Source of the DNA: Rhodospirillales bacterium
GTDB taxonomy: Bacteria; Pseudomonadota; Alphaproteobacteria; Rhodospirillales; Defluviicoccaceae
Assembly: GCA_016712375.1 (NCBI GenBank)
Contig: JADJRE010000020.1
Span: 1 to 52,723, forward strand
Length of the DNA: 52,723 nt
Reading direction: 5' to 3'
The position numbers were made by a program, and so were the translations under genes. The notes under the pieces were generated by a model. The model had not been told where the DNA came from, searched no databases, and was given only the letters and a program-made list of their open reading frames with translations. Position 1 is the stretch's first letter; every line of letters begins with the position of its first letter. Below are positions 6,911-15,772 of the stretch, one piece after another.

Positions 6911-9784
6911 TCATGCCCCGCCGTCCGGCTTATCCCCCGCTTCTGGCCTTCCCGCTCCGTTAACTCCCCCGCGCTCTTCCTGCCCGTCAGCCCCTGGCTC
7001 CTGGCCGCTTCTTACCGGCAGGCCGTCGTTGGCCACACCTTCGTCCTCGACAGCTCGGCCGTTGGATTGCTCGCCTGCTCCTTCCTCGACGTCACGAATG
7101 CGCGACACCGAAACGACCCGCTCGCCGTCGGCGGTGGCAAACAATTTCACGCCCCGGGTGGTACGCCCGTTGATGCTGATGTCGGCGACCGGGCAGCGGA
7201 TCAGCTGGCCGGCGTCGGTAACCATGACGATTTGATCAGCTGGCAGCACCGAAAACGCCGCCACCGCCAGAGATGTGCCGACCGCTCGACCGAGGTCCAG
7301 GGCGGCGATGCCGCTGCCATCGCGACCGGTGATCCGGTATTCGAAGGACGAGGTGCGCTTGCCGAAGCCATCCTCGGCAACGGTTAGCAGGAACTCCTCG
7401 TTGGCGGCCATCTCGCTGAACTCCGGCAGATCGAGCCTGGCCGCCAGTGCTTTATCCCGATCGAGGTCATCTCGCCGCTCGCTGTAGTCGCTGCCGGCGA
7501 GCCTGCGCCTGGCATTGACGGAGCGCAGATATTCGTCGCGGCGAACGGCATCGACCTCGACGTGCCGCAGCCCGCTCATACTGAATACTTCGTCCCCATC
7601 GGCAAGCCGCACGCCCCGGACGCCGGTCGAGGTGCGACCACTGAACACGCGCACCTCCCCGACGGCGAAGCGGATGCACTGGCCGCGCCGGGTGAACAGC
7701 AGGATGTCATCGGCATCGCCGTACGTGCGGACGCGGACCAGCCGGTCGCCTTCATCCAGCTTCATCGCGATTTTGCCGTTCGCCATGACGTTGGTGAAAT
7801 CACTGAGCGCGTTGCGCCGCACCTTGCCAGACGCCGTAGCGAAGACGACAGTCAGCTCTCCCCAACGATCCTCGTCTTCCGGCAACGGCATCAGCGTGGT
7901 GATCGTCTCGGCGGCAGACAGCGGCAGCAGGTTGATCATCGCCTTGCCGCGCGCCTGCGGCGCTGCAAGCGGCAACTGCCAGACCTTGAGCTTGTAGACC
8001 ATGCCGGACGACGAGAAAAACAGCACCGGCGTGTGCGTGTTGACGACGAAAACCTGGCTGACGAAGTCTTCTTCGCGCGTGGCCATGCCGGCGCGTCCCT
8101 TGCCGCCGCGGCGCTGTGCCCGGTAGGTGCTGAGCGGCACCCGCTTGACGTAGCCGCCGTGGGTGACCGTGACCACCATGTCCTCGCGCTGGATCAGGTC
8201 CTCGATGTCAGCGTCGGCGCCGCCTTCTTCCAGCCGGGTACGACGCGGAGTGGCGAACCGCTCCTTGATCTCCAGCAACTCCGCGCGCATTACCTCCAGC
8301 AGCCGGACGCGCGACCCCAGGATGTTCAGATATTCGGCGATCTCAACGCCGAGCGCCTTCAAGTCGTCGCCGATCTTCTCCCGCTCGAGCCCAGTCAGTC
8401 GCTGCAGCCGCAGTTCCAGGATAGCGCGCGCCTGCCCTTCCGACAGCCGGTAGAACCCAGCCTCGGGGCCAACCTGCCCGGTCTCCTCGACCAGGGCTAG
8501 CAACGGCGCCATGTCACTGATCGGCCAATCGCGCCCCATCAGCGCCTCGCGAGCGGTGGCGGGATCGGGCGAGCGGCGGATCGTCGCAACGATCTCGTCG
8601 ATGTTGGCGACGGCGATAACCAAGCCCGCCAGTACATGCGCCCGCTCCCGCGCCTTGCGCAGCAGGAAAATCGACCGCCTTCGGATTACCTCCTCGCGGA
8701 AGGCGAGGAATGCGGACAGCATCTCCTTCAGATTCATCGTCCGCGGCCGGCGGCCGTCGAGCGCCAGCATGCTGATGCCGAACGAGCTCTGCAGCGGCGT
8801 AAAGCGCCACAGTTGATTGAGCACGATCTCGGGATCGGCGTCCCGCTTGATCTCGATGACGACCCGGATGCCGTCTCGGTCGCTCTCGTCGCGCAGGTCG
8901 GCAATGCCTTCGATGCGCTTCTCGCGCACCCCCTCGGCGATGATCTCGACCATTCGCGCCTTGTTTACCTGATAGGGGATCTCATCGACGATTATTGCTA
9001 AACGGTCCTTGCGGATTTCCTCGACGCGAGTGCAGGCCCGCATCAGCACCGAGCCCCGGCCGGTATGGTAGGCGGAAAGTATCCCCTGGCGCCCAAGGAT
9101 GATGGCGCCTGTCGGAAAATCCGGACCCGGCACGTGCTTCTCGATGAGTTCGCCGACCGACAACTCGGGATCTTCGATCAGAGCGCAGCAGGCGTCGATC
9201 ACCTCGCCGAGGTTGTGCGGTGGGATGTTGGTCGCCATGCCGACGGCGATGCCGCCGGCACCGTTGACCAGCACGTTGGGAAAGCGTGCTGGCAATACCA
9301 CCGGCTCTAGCGAGGAATCATCGTAGTTGGTCTGGAAATCAACCGTTTCCTTGTCGATGTCGTCGATAAGCGCGTGCCCGGAACGCGCCAGCCGCGCTTC
9401 GGTGTACCGCATCGCTGCCGGCTTATCGCCGTCGATCGAGCCGAAATTCCCCTGCCCGTCGATCAGGGGCAGGCGCATGGCGAAATCCTGCGCCATGCGC
9501 ACTAGCGCGTCGTAGATCGACTGATCGCCGTGCGGGTGGTACTTACCCATGACGTCGCCGACGATGCGCGCCGACTTGCGGAACGGCTTGTCGTGAGTAT
9601 AGCCGCCCTCATGCATGGCGAAGATGATCCGCCGGTGCACCGGCTTGAGCCCATCGCGGACATCGGGCAGCGCGCGCGCGACGATGACGCTCATCGCGTA
9701 GTCAAGGTAGGATCGCCGCATCTCCTCCTCGATGGTGACGAGGCCGAGGTCGGCGCCGGGCGGAACGGCGGGCGTCGTGGTCAA
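6911..9784 (-). CDS. gyrA: DNA gyrase subunit A
   Basis: GyrA is the breakage-reunion subunit of gyrase and introduces negative supercoils together with GyrB. The N-terminal core IEEEMRRSYLDYAMSVIVAR is typical, the catalytic tyrosine sits in AAMRYTEARLA, and the C-terminal wheel carries the GyrA box QRRGGKG needed for DNA wrapping. Length is about 957 residues, with an acidic glycine-rich tail. I prefer TTG at 9784 (TTTPAVPPGADLG), which matches the usual short leader before IEEE; a GTG at 9856 would add 24 unlikely residues. In the quinolone-resistance region the sequence is HPHGDQSIYD, so Gln88 (plus strand 9521-9523) replaces E. coli Ser83, while the Asp87 equivalent is kept. The frame is intact throughout, unlike several neighbours. 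Confidence 0.97.
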   Translation of the reverse strand: MTTTPAVPPGADLGLVTIEEEMRRSYLDYAMSVIVARALPDVRDGLKPVHRRIIFAMHEGGYTHDKPFRKSARIVGDVMGKYHPHGDQSIYDALVRMAQDFAMRLPLIDGQGNFGSIDGDKPAAMRYTEARLARSGHALIDDIDKETVDFQTNYDDSSLEPVVLPARFPNVLVNGAGGIAVGMATNIPPHNLGEVIDACCALIEDPELSVGELIEKHVPGPDFPTGAIILGRQGILSAYHTGRGSVLMRACTRVEEIRKDRLAIIVDEIPYQVNKARMVEIIAEGVREKRIEGIADLRDESDRDGIRVVIEIKRDADPEIVLNQLWRFTPLQSSFGISMLALDGRRPRTMNLKEMLSAFLAFREEVIRRRSIFLLRKARERAHVLAGLVIAVANIDEIVATIRRSPDPATAREALMGRDWPISDMAPLLALVEETGQVGPEAGFYRLSEGQARAILELRLQRLTGLEREKIGDDLKALGVEIAEYLNILGSRVRLLEVMRAELLEIKERFATPRRTRLEEGGADADIEDLIQREDMVVTVTHGGYVKRVPLSTYRAQRRGGKGRAGMATREEDFVSQVFVVNTHTPVLFFSSSGMVYKLKVWQLPLAAPQARGKAMINLLPLSAAETITTLMPLPEDEDRWGELTVVFATASGKVRRNALSDFTNVMANGKIAMKLDEGDRLVRVRTYGDADDILLFTRRGQCIRFAVGEVRVFSGRTSTGVRGVRLADGDEVFSMSGLRHVEVDAVRRDEYLRSVNARRRLAGSDYSERRDDLDRDKALAARLDLPEFSEMAANEEFLLTVAEDGFGKRTSSFEYRITGRDGSGIAALDLGRAVGTSLAVAAFSVLPADQIVMVTDAGQLIRCPVADISINGRTTRGVKLFATADGERVVSVSRIRDVEEGAGEQSNGRAVEDEGVANDGLPVRSGQEPGADGQEERGGVNGAGRPEAGDKPDGGA

Positions 9785-9966
9785 GCGGCGGTTCTCGACG
9801 GCAGCGGATTTGCAAGCGTGCGCAAAAAGCACCCAGCACGCGGTCGATGATCGCACAATTCAACGCAACAGCATGCCCTGCCCGCAAAAACCGAAGGCTT
9901 ACCTGAAATTAACCGGCGGTCGGCGACGATCACCCTCGCCTGCCCTTTTCACCCACGGGAGTCGAG

Positions 9967-10779
9967 ATGCCCGCCATGTCCTCAACTGTGCAAGAGCGGC
10001 CGTTCACCGCGGAAATGCGCAAGCTCGGCTCTACCCCGCCGGGTGAACCGGTACCGCAGTTACGAGCTGCGGACGGTAACGACTTCCGTCACCGCGAGCT
10101 CATGCAGGCCATCGACGACATCCATCGGCGCCTCGACGCCAATCAGGGAACGGCCGCGCCGAAAGTGTTGACCCAACCATCCGGGCAGCCAGATTGCGCG
10201 GACCCGTCGGCGCCGCGCATCCCGTCAATTTCCAGCTGCGGGCTCGATTGCACGAAGCTGCTGACCGAGTTTCGCGCGCTGGAGATCGCCATTGCCGAGA
10301 CGAAGCGCGAGATCGCCGCGCTGCGCGCCGTTGGCGAGCCACCGGATTCGCTCACAACCGCCACCAACGAACTTGACGCGGTCGTGGAAGCTACGGAATC
10401 AGCAACAGAATCAATCCTCGCCGCCAGCGAGCGAATTGACGAGCTGGTGGGCCTGTTGCGCAATCAGGCAGCGGACCTCGAGGAACGCGCCGGCATCGAC
10501 GAGATCGGCGAACAGGTGACGCGGATCTTCGAGTCATGCAACTTTCAGGATATTACTGGACAGCGCATCACCAAGGTGGTGAACGCGATGAAGTTTATCG
10601 AAGAGCGGGTCGAGCGGATGATCGAGATCCTCGGCGGCTCACAAGCCTTCGCCGGCCTTAACCCTGCCACGGCGCCGCTGCCGGGCCACGCCGCTGCGGA
10701 TGAGGCCAACCTGCTCTGCGGCCCGCAGCTCGACCAGCACAAGATCTCCCAAGACGCCATCGACGCCTTTTTCGACTGA
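9967..10779 (+). CDS. cheZ: CheZ-family protein phosphatase
   Basis: CheZ dephosphorylates CheY-P and so ends the chemotaxis signal at the flagellar motor. The protein has 270 residues. The central part (about 85-215) is helical, with long heptad-like stretches (LTEFRALEIAIAETKREIAA). The catalytic signature FESCNFQDITGQRITKVV contains the Asp and Gln of the CheZ active site. The extreme C-terminus ISQDAIDAFFD resembles the CheY-binding tail. The first ~80 residues are low in predicted structure and probably a linker. ATG 9967 has GGGAG just upstream; ATG 9976 is an alternative. The gene is divergent from gyrA, and no other chemotaxis or flagellar gene is in the window. It could serve a CheY-like regulator other than the motor CheY. 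Confidence 0.85.
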   Translation: MPAMSSTVQERPFTAEMRKLGSTPPGEPVPQLRAADGNDFRHRELMQAIDDIHRRLDANQGTAAPKVLTQPSGQPDCADPSAPRIPSISSCGLDCTKLLTEFRALEIAIAETKREIAALRAVGEPPDSLTTATNELDAVVEATESATESILAASERIDELVGLLRNQAADLEERAGIDEIGEQVTRIFESCNFQDITGQRITKVVNAMKFIEERVERMIEILGGSQAFAGLNPATAPLPGHAAADEANLLCGPQLDQHKISQDAIDAFFD

Positions 10780-10898
10780 TACAATGCGCCGGAATATCCG
10801 CACGTCGGGCGCTGTCAACAACATCTTCGATCAGCAAGGTGAATAGGCCCGCTTGTCTTTCCGTCTTCCCCTGCGGGCAAAGCGGGTGGGGGCTCGAG

Positions 10899-11402
10899 TT
10901 ACTCTTCGTCGTCGTCTTCGCCGTTGCGGCGCGCGACCAGGGTGGCCAAGGCTGCAGCGCCGAGTAGGTCTTGTGGATCAAGGCTTGCAGCCTTGCGGAG
11001 AAGTGCTTCGCCCCCTTCGAAGTCGCCCAGGCGGGCGCGGCAGTAGCCGAGCGCGACCAGCGATTTCAAGTACACCCTTTGCGGCTGCTCCAGCTCACTG
11101 AAACGCGCGCTCTCGGAGCTGACCATGCGCCAGTCCTGGGGCAAGGCCAAGGCCGCGGCAGCACTCGCCAGGCACGCTTCAGCGTGTGGAATAGCCTCCC
11201 ATAGCCGATTCTTGTAGAAGTAGAAGGCGTAGGCCGCGATGCGCAGCCCCAAATTGTCCGGGGCGCGCTGCAAGGCCGCGCTCAGCGCTTGCTCAGCCTG
11301 CCGCGGCTCGCTGTAAGGGGCCGCAGCACCGTCAAGTATCGCCGCGATTTCTGGCGGAATGTCGACCTTGAACGCTTCTACGTAACAGATGGCTTCGCTC
11401 AT
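10899..11402 (-). CDS. TPR-like hypothetical protein
   Basis: This is a 167-residue soluble protein without signal peptide or membrane segment. It begins MSEAICYVEAFKVDIPPEIA. Two or three helix pairs with TPR character are visible: EQALSAALQRAPDNLGLRIA, WEAIPHAEACLASAAAAL, and YLKSLVALGYCRARLGDFEG followed by EALLRKAASLDPQDLLGAAA. The tail is acidic (EDDDEE). ATG 11402 has GAGG about 9 nt upstream; longer in-frame starts exist but lack family-like sequence. It lies downstream of the HSD10-type dehydrogenase on the same strand with a 71 bp gap, so it may be cotranscribed. The repeats suggest a protein-binding adaptor or chaperone (inference); I do not recognise a specific function. Confidence 0.6.
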   Translation of the reverse strand: MSEAICYVEAFKVDIPPEIAAILDGAAAPYSEPRQAEQALSAALQRAPDNLGLRIAAYAFYFYKNRLWEAIPHAEACLASAAAALALPQDWRMVSSESARFSELEQPQRVYLKSLVALGYCRARLGDFEGGEALLRKAASLDPQDLLGAAALATLVARRNGEDDDEE

Positions 11403-11473
11403 TCGAACGACCTCGCCGGCCCCAGTCGGAGCAAGAGAAGGTGGGGCCGGCGCTTTAGTTCTCGCTACGCTGC

Positions 11474-12235
11474 TCAGCCCTGCATGCGCAACGCCCCGTC
11501 GACGCGGATGACCTCGCCGTTCAGGTACGAGTTGTCGATGATGTGCATGGCCAGCTTGGCATACTCCTTCGGATCGCCCAGCCGGGAGGGGAACGGCACC
11601 GCCGCACCAAGCGACTTCTGCGTCTCTTCTGGCAGTCCCGCCATCATTGGTGTCTTGAAGATGCCGGGCGCGATGCAAACGACGCGTAGCCCCGACGGCG
11701 CGAACTCGCGGGCAGAAGGAAGCGTAAGGCCGATGACGCCGGCCTTGGACGAGGCGTAGGCGGCCTGCCCGACTTGGCCTTCCAATGCGGCAATGGAGGC
11801 AGTGTTGATGATGACGCCGCGTTCGCCAGTGGCCTCGAGCGGCTCCAGCGTCAGGATGTCAGCAGCGGCTAGACGCATGACGTTGAAGATGCCGATCAGG
11901 TTGACGGCGATCACCTTGCTGTAAAGGTCGAGGCCGTGCGGGCCCTTGCGGCCGACGATCTTCGCTGGCGGAGCGATGCCAGCACACTGAACGACGATGC
12001 GCGCCACACCATTCGCTTCGCGCGCCTTGGCGATCGCAGCCTGCGTCGATCCCTCGTTGGTCACGTCGCAGACGCAGGCGACGCCGCCGATATCCTTCGC
12101 TACCCGCTCGGCGGCGTCGGCGACCACGTCGAACAGCGCCACCTTGGCGCCAGCTGCCGCCAGCGCGCGCGCCGTCGTCTCGCCGAGACCCGAGCCGCCG
12201 CCGGTGACGATTGCCGCTAGACCCTTCACGTCCAT
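11474..12235 (-). CDS. SDR-family 3-hydroxyacyl-CoA dehydrogenase (HSD10 type)
   Basis: The protein has 253 residues and a classical short-chain dehydrogenase fold. The cofactor motif is TGGGSGLGETTARAL near residue 11, an Asp after beta-2 (LFDV) favours NAD(H), and the catalytic set includes Ser in NTASIAA and YASSK. The stretch NGVARIVVQCAGIAPPAKIVGRK and the GLRVVCIAPGIFKTPMM loop are typical of the HSD10 / 2-methyl-3-hydroxybutyryl-CoA dehydrogenase group, which acts in fatty-acid and isoleucine breakdown. GGGGA lies upstream of the ATG. The adjacent acetyl-CoA acetyltransferase on the same strand supports a role in acyl-CoA oxidation or in interconverting acetoacetyl- and hydroxybutyryl-CoA. 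It is less like PhaB, so a polyhydroxybutyrate role is only possible. Confidence 0.87.
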   Translation of the reverse strand: MDVKGLAAIVTGGGSGLGETTARALAAAGAKVALFDVVADAAERVAKDIGGVACVCDVTNEGSTQAAIAKAREANGVARIVVQCAGIAPPAKIVGRKGPHGLDLYSKVIAVNLIGIFNVMRLAAADILTLEPLEATGERGVIINTASIAALEGQVGQAAYASSKAGVIGLTLPSAREFAPSGLRVVCIAPGIFKTPMMAGLPEETQKSLGAAVPFPSRLGDPKEYAKLAMHIIDNSYLNGEVIRVDGALRMQG

Positions 12236-12416
12236 TTTCTTTTCCCCTTTGTTGCAGGCCGGCGGCGCAACGGTCGCCCATACGATTGGCGACCTCCGTT
12301 CCGGCGTTTCATGGATATCTCTGTCGAACGCGCAGGGCTGTCACCCGAGGGGGCCGGCCCTGTCGGTCAAAGCAGGCGCCGCCGTTCCGTCAGCGATCGG
12401 CGGCGCCAGAACGAGA

Positions 12417-13607
12417 CTAGACCAGCTCGATCGCCATCGCGGTGGCTTCGCCGCCGCCGATGCAGAGACCGGCCACGCCCTTCTTCAGGCCGTGCTTCTT
12501 CAGCGCGTGCATCAGGGTGACGACGATGCGGGCGCCGGAAGCACCGATCGGGTGACCCAGGGCACAGGCGCCGCCGTTGACGTTGACCTTGTCGTGCGGG
12601 ATGCCGATGTCGTGCATCGCCGCCATGGTAACGACGGCGAACGCCTCATTAACTTCCCACAGATCAACGTCGGTGTTCTTCCAGCCGGTCTTCTCCAGCA
12701 CCTTGCGCAGCGCGCTGACCGGCGCGGTGGTGAACAGGTTCGGCTCCTGCGCGTGCGTGGCGTGGGCGTGGATGACCGCCAGCGGCGTCAGGCCCTTCTT
12801 CTCCGCCATCGAGCGGCGCATCAGCACCAGCGCCGCCGCACCGTCGGAAATCGAGCTGGAGGTTGCCGCCGTTACCGTGCCATCCTTGCGGAACGCTGGC
12901 CGCAACGTCGGAATCTTGTCGATGTTGACCTGGAACGGCGCCTGATCCTTGGCAATGACTTTGTCGCCCTTACGATCCTTGATCGTCACTGCGGCGATCT
13001 CGGCTTCAAAGCTGCCGTCGTTCGACGCCGTCTGCGCCCGCTTCACCGACGTCGCGGCGAAATCGTCCTGCGCTTCACGGGTGAACTGGTACATCTGCGC
13101 GCATTCTTCCGCGAAGGTGCCCATCGAGCGGCCTTCCTCGTACGCATCTTCGAGGCCGTCGTAGAACATGTGGTCCATCAGCTTGTCGCCGTGTCCGAGG
13201 CGATAGCCGGTGCGGCCTTTCAGCACCAGATACGGTGCGTTGCTCATGCTCTCCATGCCGCCGGCGATGACGATGTCGTGCGAGCCCGCGAGAATATTGT
13301 CGTGACCGATCATGGTGGTCTTCATCGCCGAGCCGCACATCTTGGTCAGCGTCGTTGCCCCGGCGCTCCATGGCACACCGGCAAAGTGCGCCGCCTGCCG
13401 TGCCGGAGCCTGCTTCAGGCCCGCCATCAGACAGCAGCCCATCAATACTTCGCCGACTTCGGCGGGATCGACCTTGGAACGCTCCAGCGCCGCGCGGATA
13501 GCAACGCCGCCCAGCTTTGTTGCCGGCACGCCGGCAAAGTCGCCAAGCATGCCGCCCATTGGCGTGCGCGCCGCGCCGACGATCACTACGGGATCAGATT
13601 GCGCCAT
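12417..13607 (-). CDS. phaA: Acetyl-CoA C-acetyltransferase (thiolase)
   Basis: This enzyme condenses two acetyl-CoA to acetoacetyl-CoA or does the reverse cleavage. Its length, 396 residues, is normal. Catalytic residues are visible: the acyl-accepting Cys in TLTKMCGSAMKTTMIG (about residue 90), His in NEAFAVVTMAA and in NGGACALGHPIGASGAR, and the second Cys in GLCIGGGEATAMAIE. It is biosynthetic type (AtoB/PhaA). The gene is followed after about 180 bp by the HSD10-type dehydrogenase on the same strand, so the pair can interconvert acetyl-CoA, acetoacetyl-CoA and 3-hydroxybutyryl-CoA. No polyhydroxyalkanoate synthase is in the window, so the symbol reflects the family and not a proven role in polymer formation. 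Confidence 0.93.
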   Translation of the reverse strand: MAQSDPVVIVGAARTPMGGMLGDFAGVPATKLGGVAIRAALERSKVDPAEVGEVLMGCCLMAGLKQAPARQAAHFAGVPWSAGATTLTKMCGSAMKTTMIGHDNILAGSHDIVIAGGMESMSNAPYLVLKGRTGYRLGHGDKLMDHMFYDGLEDAYEEGRSMGTFAEECAQMYQFTREAQDDFAATSVKRAQTASNDGSFEAEIAAVTIKDRKGDKVIAKDQAPFQVNIDKIPTLRPAFRKDGTVTAATSSSISDGAAALVLMRRSMAEKKGLTPLAVIHAHATHAQEPNLFTTAPVSALRKVLEKTGWKNTDVDLWEVNEAFAVVTMAAMHDIGIPHDKVNVNGGACALGHPIGASGARIVVTLMHALKKHGLKKGVAGLCIGGGEATAMAIELV

Positions 13608-13907
13608 TTTACCACTCTCCTTAACCCTCTATTCGACCAGTGTTATTGCGCGCCCCGGCAAATGCGTTCGGCTGCCGCGCAGCCGCCCATCGTCGCCGGT
13701 CCACGCGCGCAGGCAATTGCGAGCTTTGTCCCTGGAGCACGCCGAGAACGCCCATCCCGCAGTCTTTCGTGTCGCCCAGGCTCGGACCGCCGCGCATACT
13801 AGCCCCCCCAGCAGTTCCTGCAAGAATTTACCAGCCGTTGGCGAAAGGCGGTCACGCTGAACCGAGGCGTGCCGGTTGCATGCACTCCCAGGTGTCCGGG
13901 CTTTTGC
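13608..13907. other. Intergenic stretch without recognisable gene
   Basis: About 300 bp lie between the thiolase start and the patatin stop, both minus-strand genes. Small open frames on both strands look like chance frames in GC-rich DNA. The thiolase promoter must lie in the part near 13608, but I see no clear -35/-10 pair. Confidence 0.4.
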
Positions 13908-14879
13908 TCACGCCGCCGAAAACAGGGCGCTCCCTTCCGCTAATCCAAGCTCGAAATACCGCTTCTGCGCTGTCGCATCCTTCAACGAGATGGTCATGCT
14001 CTCCAGATTGTGCGGGCGCAGGATATGGATTTTTTTGCGCCACCAGGTGCGACCTCCGATCTCGAGGGAACTCTTGCCCATCGCTTCGAGCATCTGGTTT
14101 ACCAGTTCGGCCTGAGCGAAAATCCGCTTGTTCGGCAGGGTGAGCTGCAGATCGCTGACCAGGAGGTGAGTATCGATCCCGGTTAGCGGCAAGGTGAAGA
14201 CGCTCGAACCGTAAATCTTCTCCAGCTCCACGTGATAGTCGTAGTCCGTGAAGTCGACCGCGATAATCTCGTCGACGTCCGGATCCTGGAAGAGGCCGGC
14301 GAGTGGCGTGTTGTCCAGGTATCCGCCTTCGATAAAGTAGTCGCCATCAATAACGATCGCCTTGAAATACGGGATGGTGGTGATGCCGGCGAGGAACGCG
14401 TCCATGAAGCGCGAGATCGAACCGTCGTCTATCGTCCGCAGAATATCGTTGATGGAAAACGCCTGCTTGGCGCGCTTCGTCAGGTTCGTGGCGGAGATCT
14501 CCCAACGCACCGCACGCAGCGCCTCGGCCAAGATGGTCAGGCGGCGCGGATCATCAAGCAGCAGCGCTTTGCGGCAGTTGTCCTTGTCAACGGTGAACAA
14601 GTGCGAGCCGGTCGGCAGCAGCGACGGCCTGAGTCCCAGGAAATTGGAGAAAACGTGGAAGATGTCCTTGACGCTGAGCCGCATGGTGCGGGTCAGCACC
14701 GGGGGCAGCTCTTCGGTTTCGGCGTCCCAGAGCAGGTAATCGAGGGTGATGTTGTTGCCGGAACTCGTCGATGCGATGTGCACGACCGGCAGCCCTCGGC
14801 GCTTTAGCGCCACCAGCGCGCCAGCGGTATAGAAGCTTCGGTAACCGCCGCCGGAGGCGACAAATCCGTAACGGGTCAT
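13908..14879 (-). CDS. Patatin-like phospholipase
   Basis: Patatin-fold lipases use a Ser-Asp dyad to hydrolyse acyl lipids. The protein starts MTRYGFVASGGGYRSFYTAG, where GGGYRS is the oxyanion-hole glycine loop, about 10 residues in. The nucleophile elbow reads ASTSSGNN near residue 38; the usual GxSxG has Ser in place of the first Gly. The catalytic Asp is in FIEGGYLDNTPLAG near residue 190 (patatin DG/DN motif). Length is 323 residues, with no signal peptide, so cytosolic or peripheral membrane action is likely. ATG 14879 is chosen because the oxyanion loop sits at its usual distance from it; longer in-frame starts add sequence unlike the family. It is divergent from the extensin-like gene. 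The natural substrate is unknown. Confidence 0.85.
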   Translation of the reverse strand: MTRYGFVASGGGYRSFYTAGALVALKRRGLPVVHIASTSSGNNITLDYLLWDAETEELPPVLTRTMRLSVKDIFHVFSNFLGLRPSLLPTGSHLFTVDKDNCRKALLLDDPRRLTILAEALRAVRWEISATNLTKRAKQAFSINDILRTIDDGSISRFMDAFLAGITTIPYFKAIVIDGDYFIEGGYLDNTPLAGLFQDPDVDEIIAVDFTDYDYHVELEKIYGSSVFTLPLTGIDTHLLVSDLQLTLPNKRIFAQAELVNQMLEAMGKSSLEIGGRTWWRKKIHILRPHNLESMTISLKDATAQKRYFELGLAEGSALFSAA

Positions 14880-15008
14880 GAGCGCTGCCTTCCCCTGGAG
14901 CGACAAGTCATCAAGCCGCAATGCTAGTGCGCACCGACCGGCGTCGCCAGCTAAAGACGTTCGGCTCTGCTCTCGACGAACGTCAGTTCCGCAGCCACAT
15001 GCGAAGCA

Positions 15009-15697
15009 ATGCGCTCCGCCGTCGTCACTGCCATCGCTGTCACCGCGCTCATCCTCGGCATCGTGCTCTACGACCGGCTGCCGCCGCAATATTCGCCATT
15101 CGCGCCATTGGACCCGCAACGGCCGCTGGGTTGGGCGACATCCCGGCAACTGGCGCGCCTGAAAGCCGATCCCGCGGCTTGCCGTAGCGTGCTGGAGCGG
15201 GCCGGAATGCGTACGACGGAGATCGCCAACAAGCGTGAAGGACCGTTCTGCGGTTTGATCGACGTTGTCGCCGTCGAGAGGTCCAGCATCGCCTGGTCGC
15301 AAGCTCCCTTGCGGCTAAGCTGTCCAATGGCGGCGGCGGTCGCGATCTGGGAGCGGCAGGTCGTCGCGCCCGCTGCCGAACGGCACCTCGGCAGCCGGGT
15401 TACACGCATCGAGCACTTCGGCACCTATGCGTGCCGCCGCGTCATCGGCAGCCCTCCGGGCTACCGAGCCAGCATGCCATTGCCAATGCCATCGACGTCG
15501 CGGCGTTTCGGCTCGCCGACGGCAGGAGGGTGACGTTGCGCGACCATTGGCAAGCGGCAACATCCGAAGCGGCCTTTCTGCGAGCTATACGCGACGGCTC
15601 GTGTCGGATTTTCACCGGGGTTCTCGGGCCAGAGTACAACGCCGCGCACGCCGATCACTTCCATCTCGACATGGGGCCCTACACGATCTGCCGGTGA
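15009..15697 (+). pseudogene. Extensin-like family protein, single frameshift
   Basis: This belongs to the bacterial extensin-like C-terminal domain family, thought to be exported and linked to the cell wall. The first frame has an N-terminal hydrophobic segment (AVVTAIAVTALILGIVLYD), then CRSVLERAGM and CGLIDVVAVER, with the cysteines common to this family, and CPMAAAVAIWERQVVAPAAE. After YACRR (about 15440-15460) the conserved reading continues in the next frame: SQHAIANAIDVAAFRLADGR and HADHFHLDMGPYTICR, stopping at 15695-15697. One indel joins the two parts into about 229 residues, a normal size. The terminal HADHFHLD resembles the metal-binding end of related hydrolase-like domains. This is probably a real gene with a local sequence error, but decay cannot be excluded. 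Confidence 0.75.
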
Positions 15698-15772
15698 AGA
15701 CGCGCGCCTGAGAGGTAAGCGGAAACCACAGCTCGCGATCGCCGTTGTCGCTGTGGAACCCCAAGAGGCGAT

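Noticed and set aside
11997..13802. A 601-codon plus-strand open frame across the thiolase and dehydrogenase
   Set aside because: Antisense shadow of two clear minus-strand genes; composition is Arg/His-rich with no recognisable fold.
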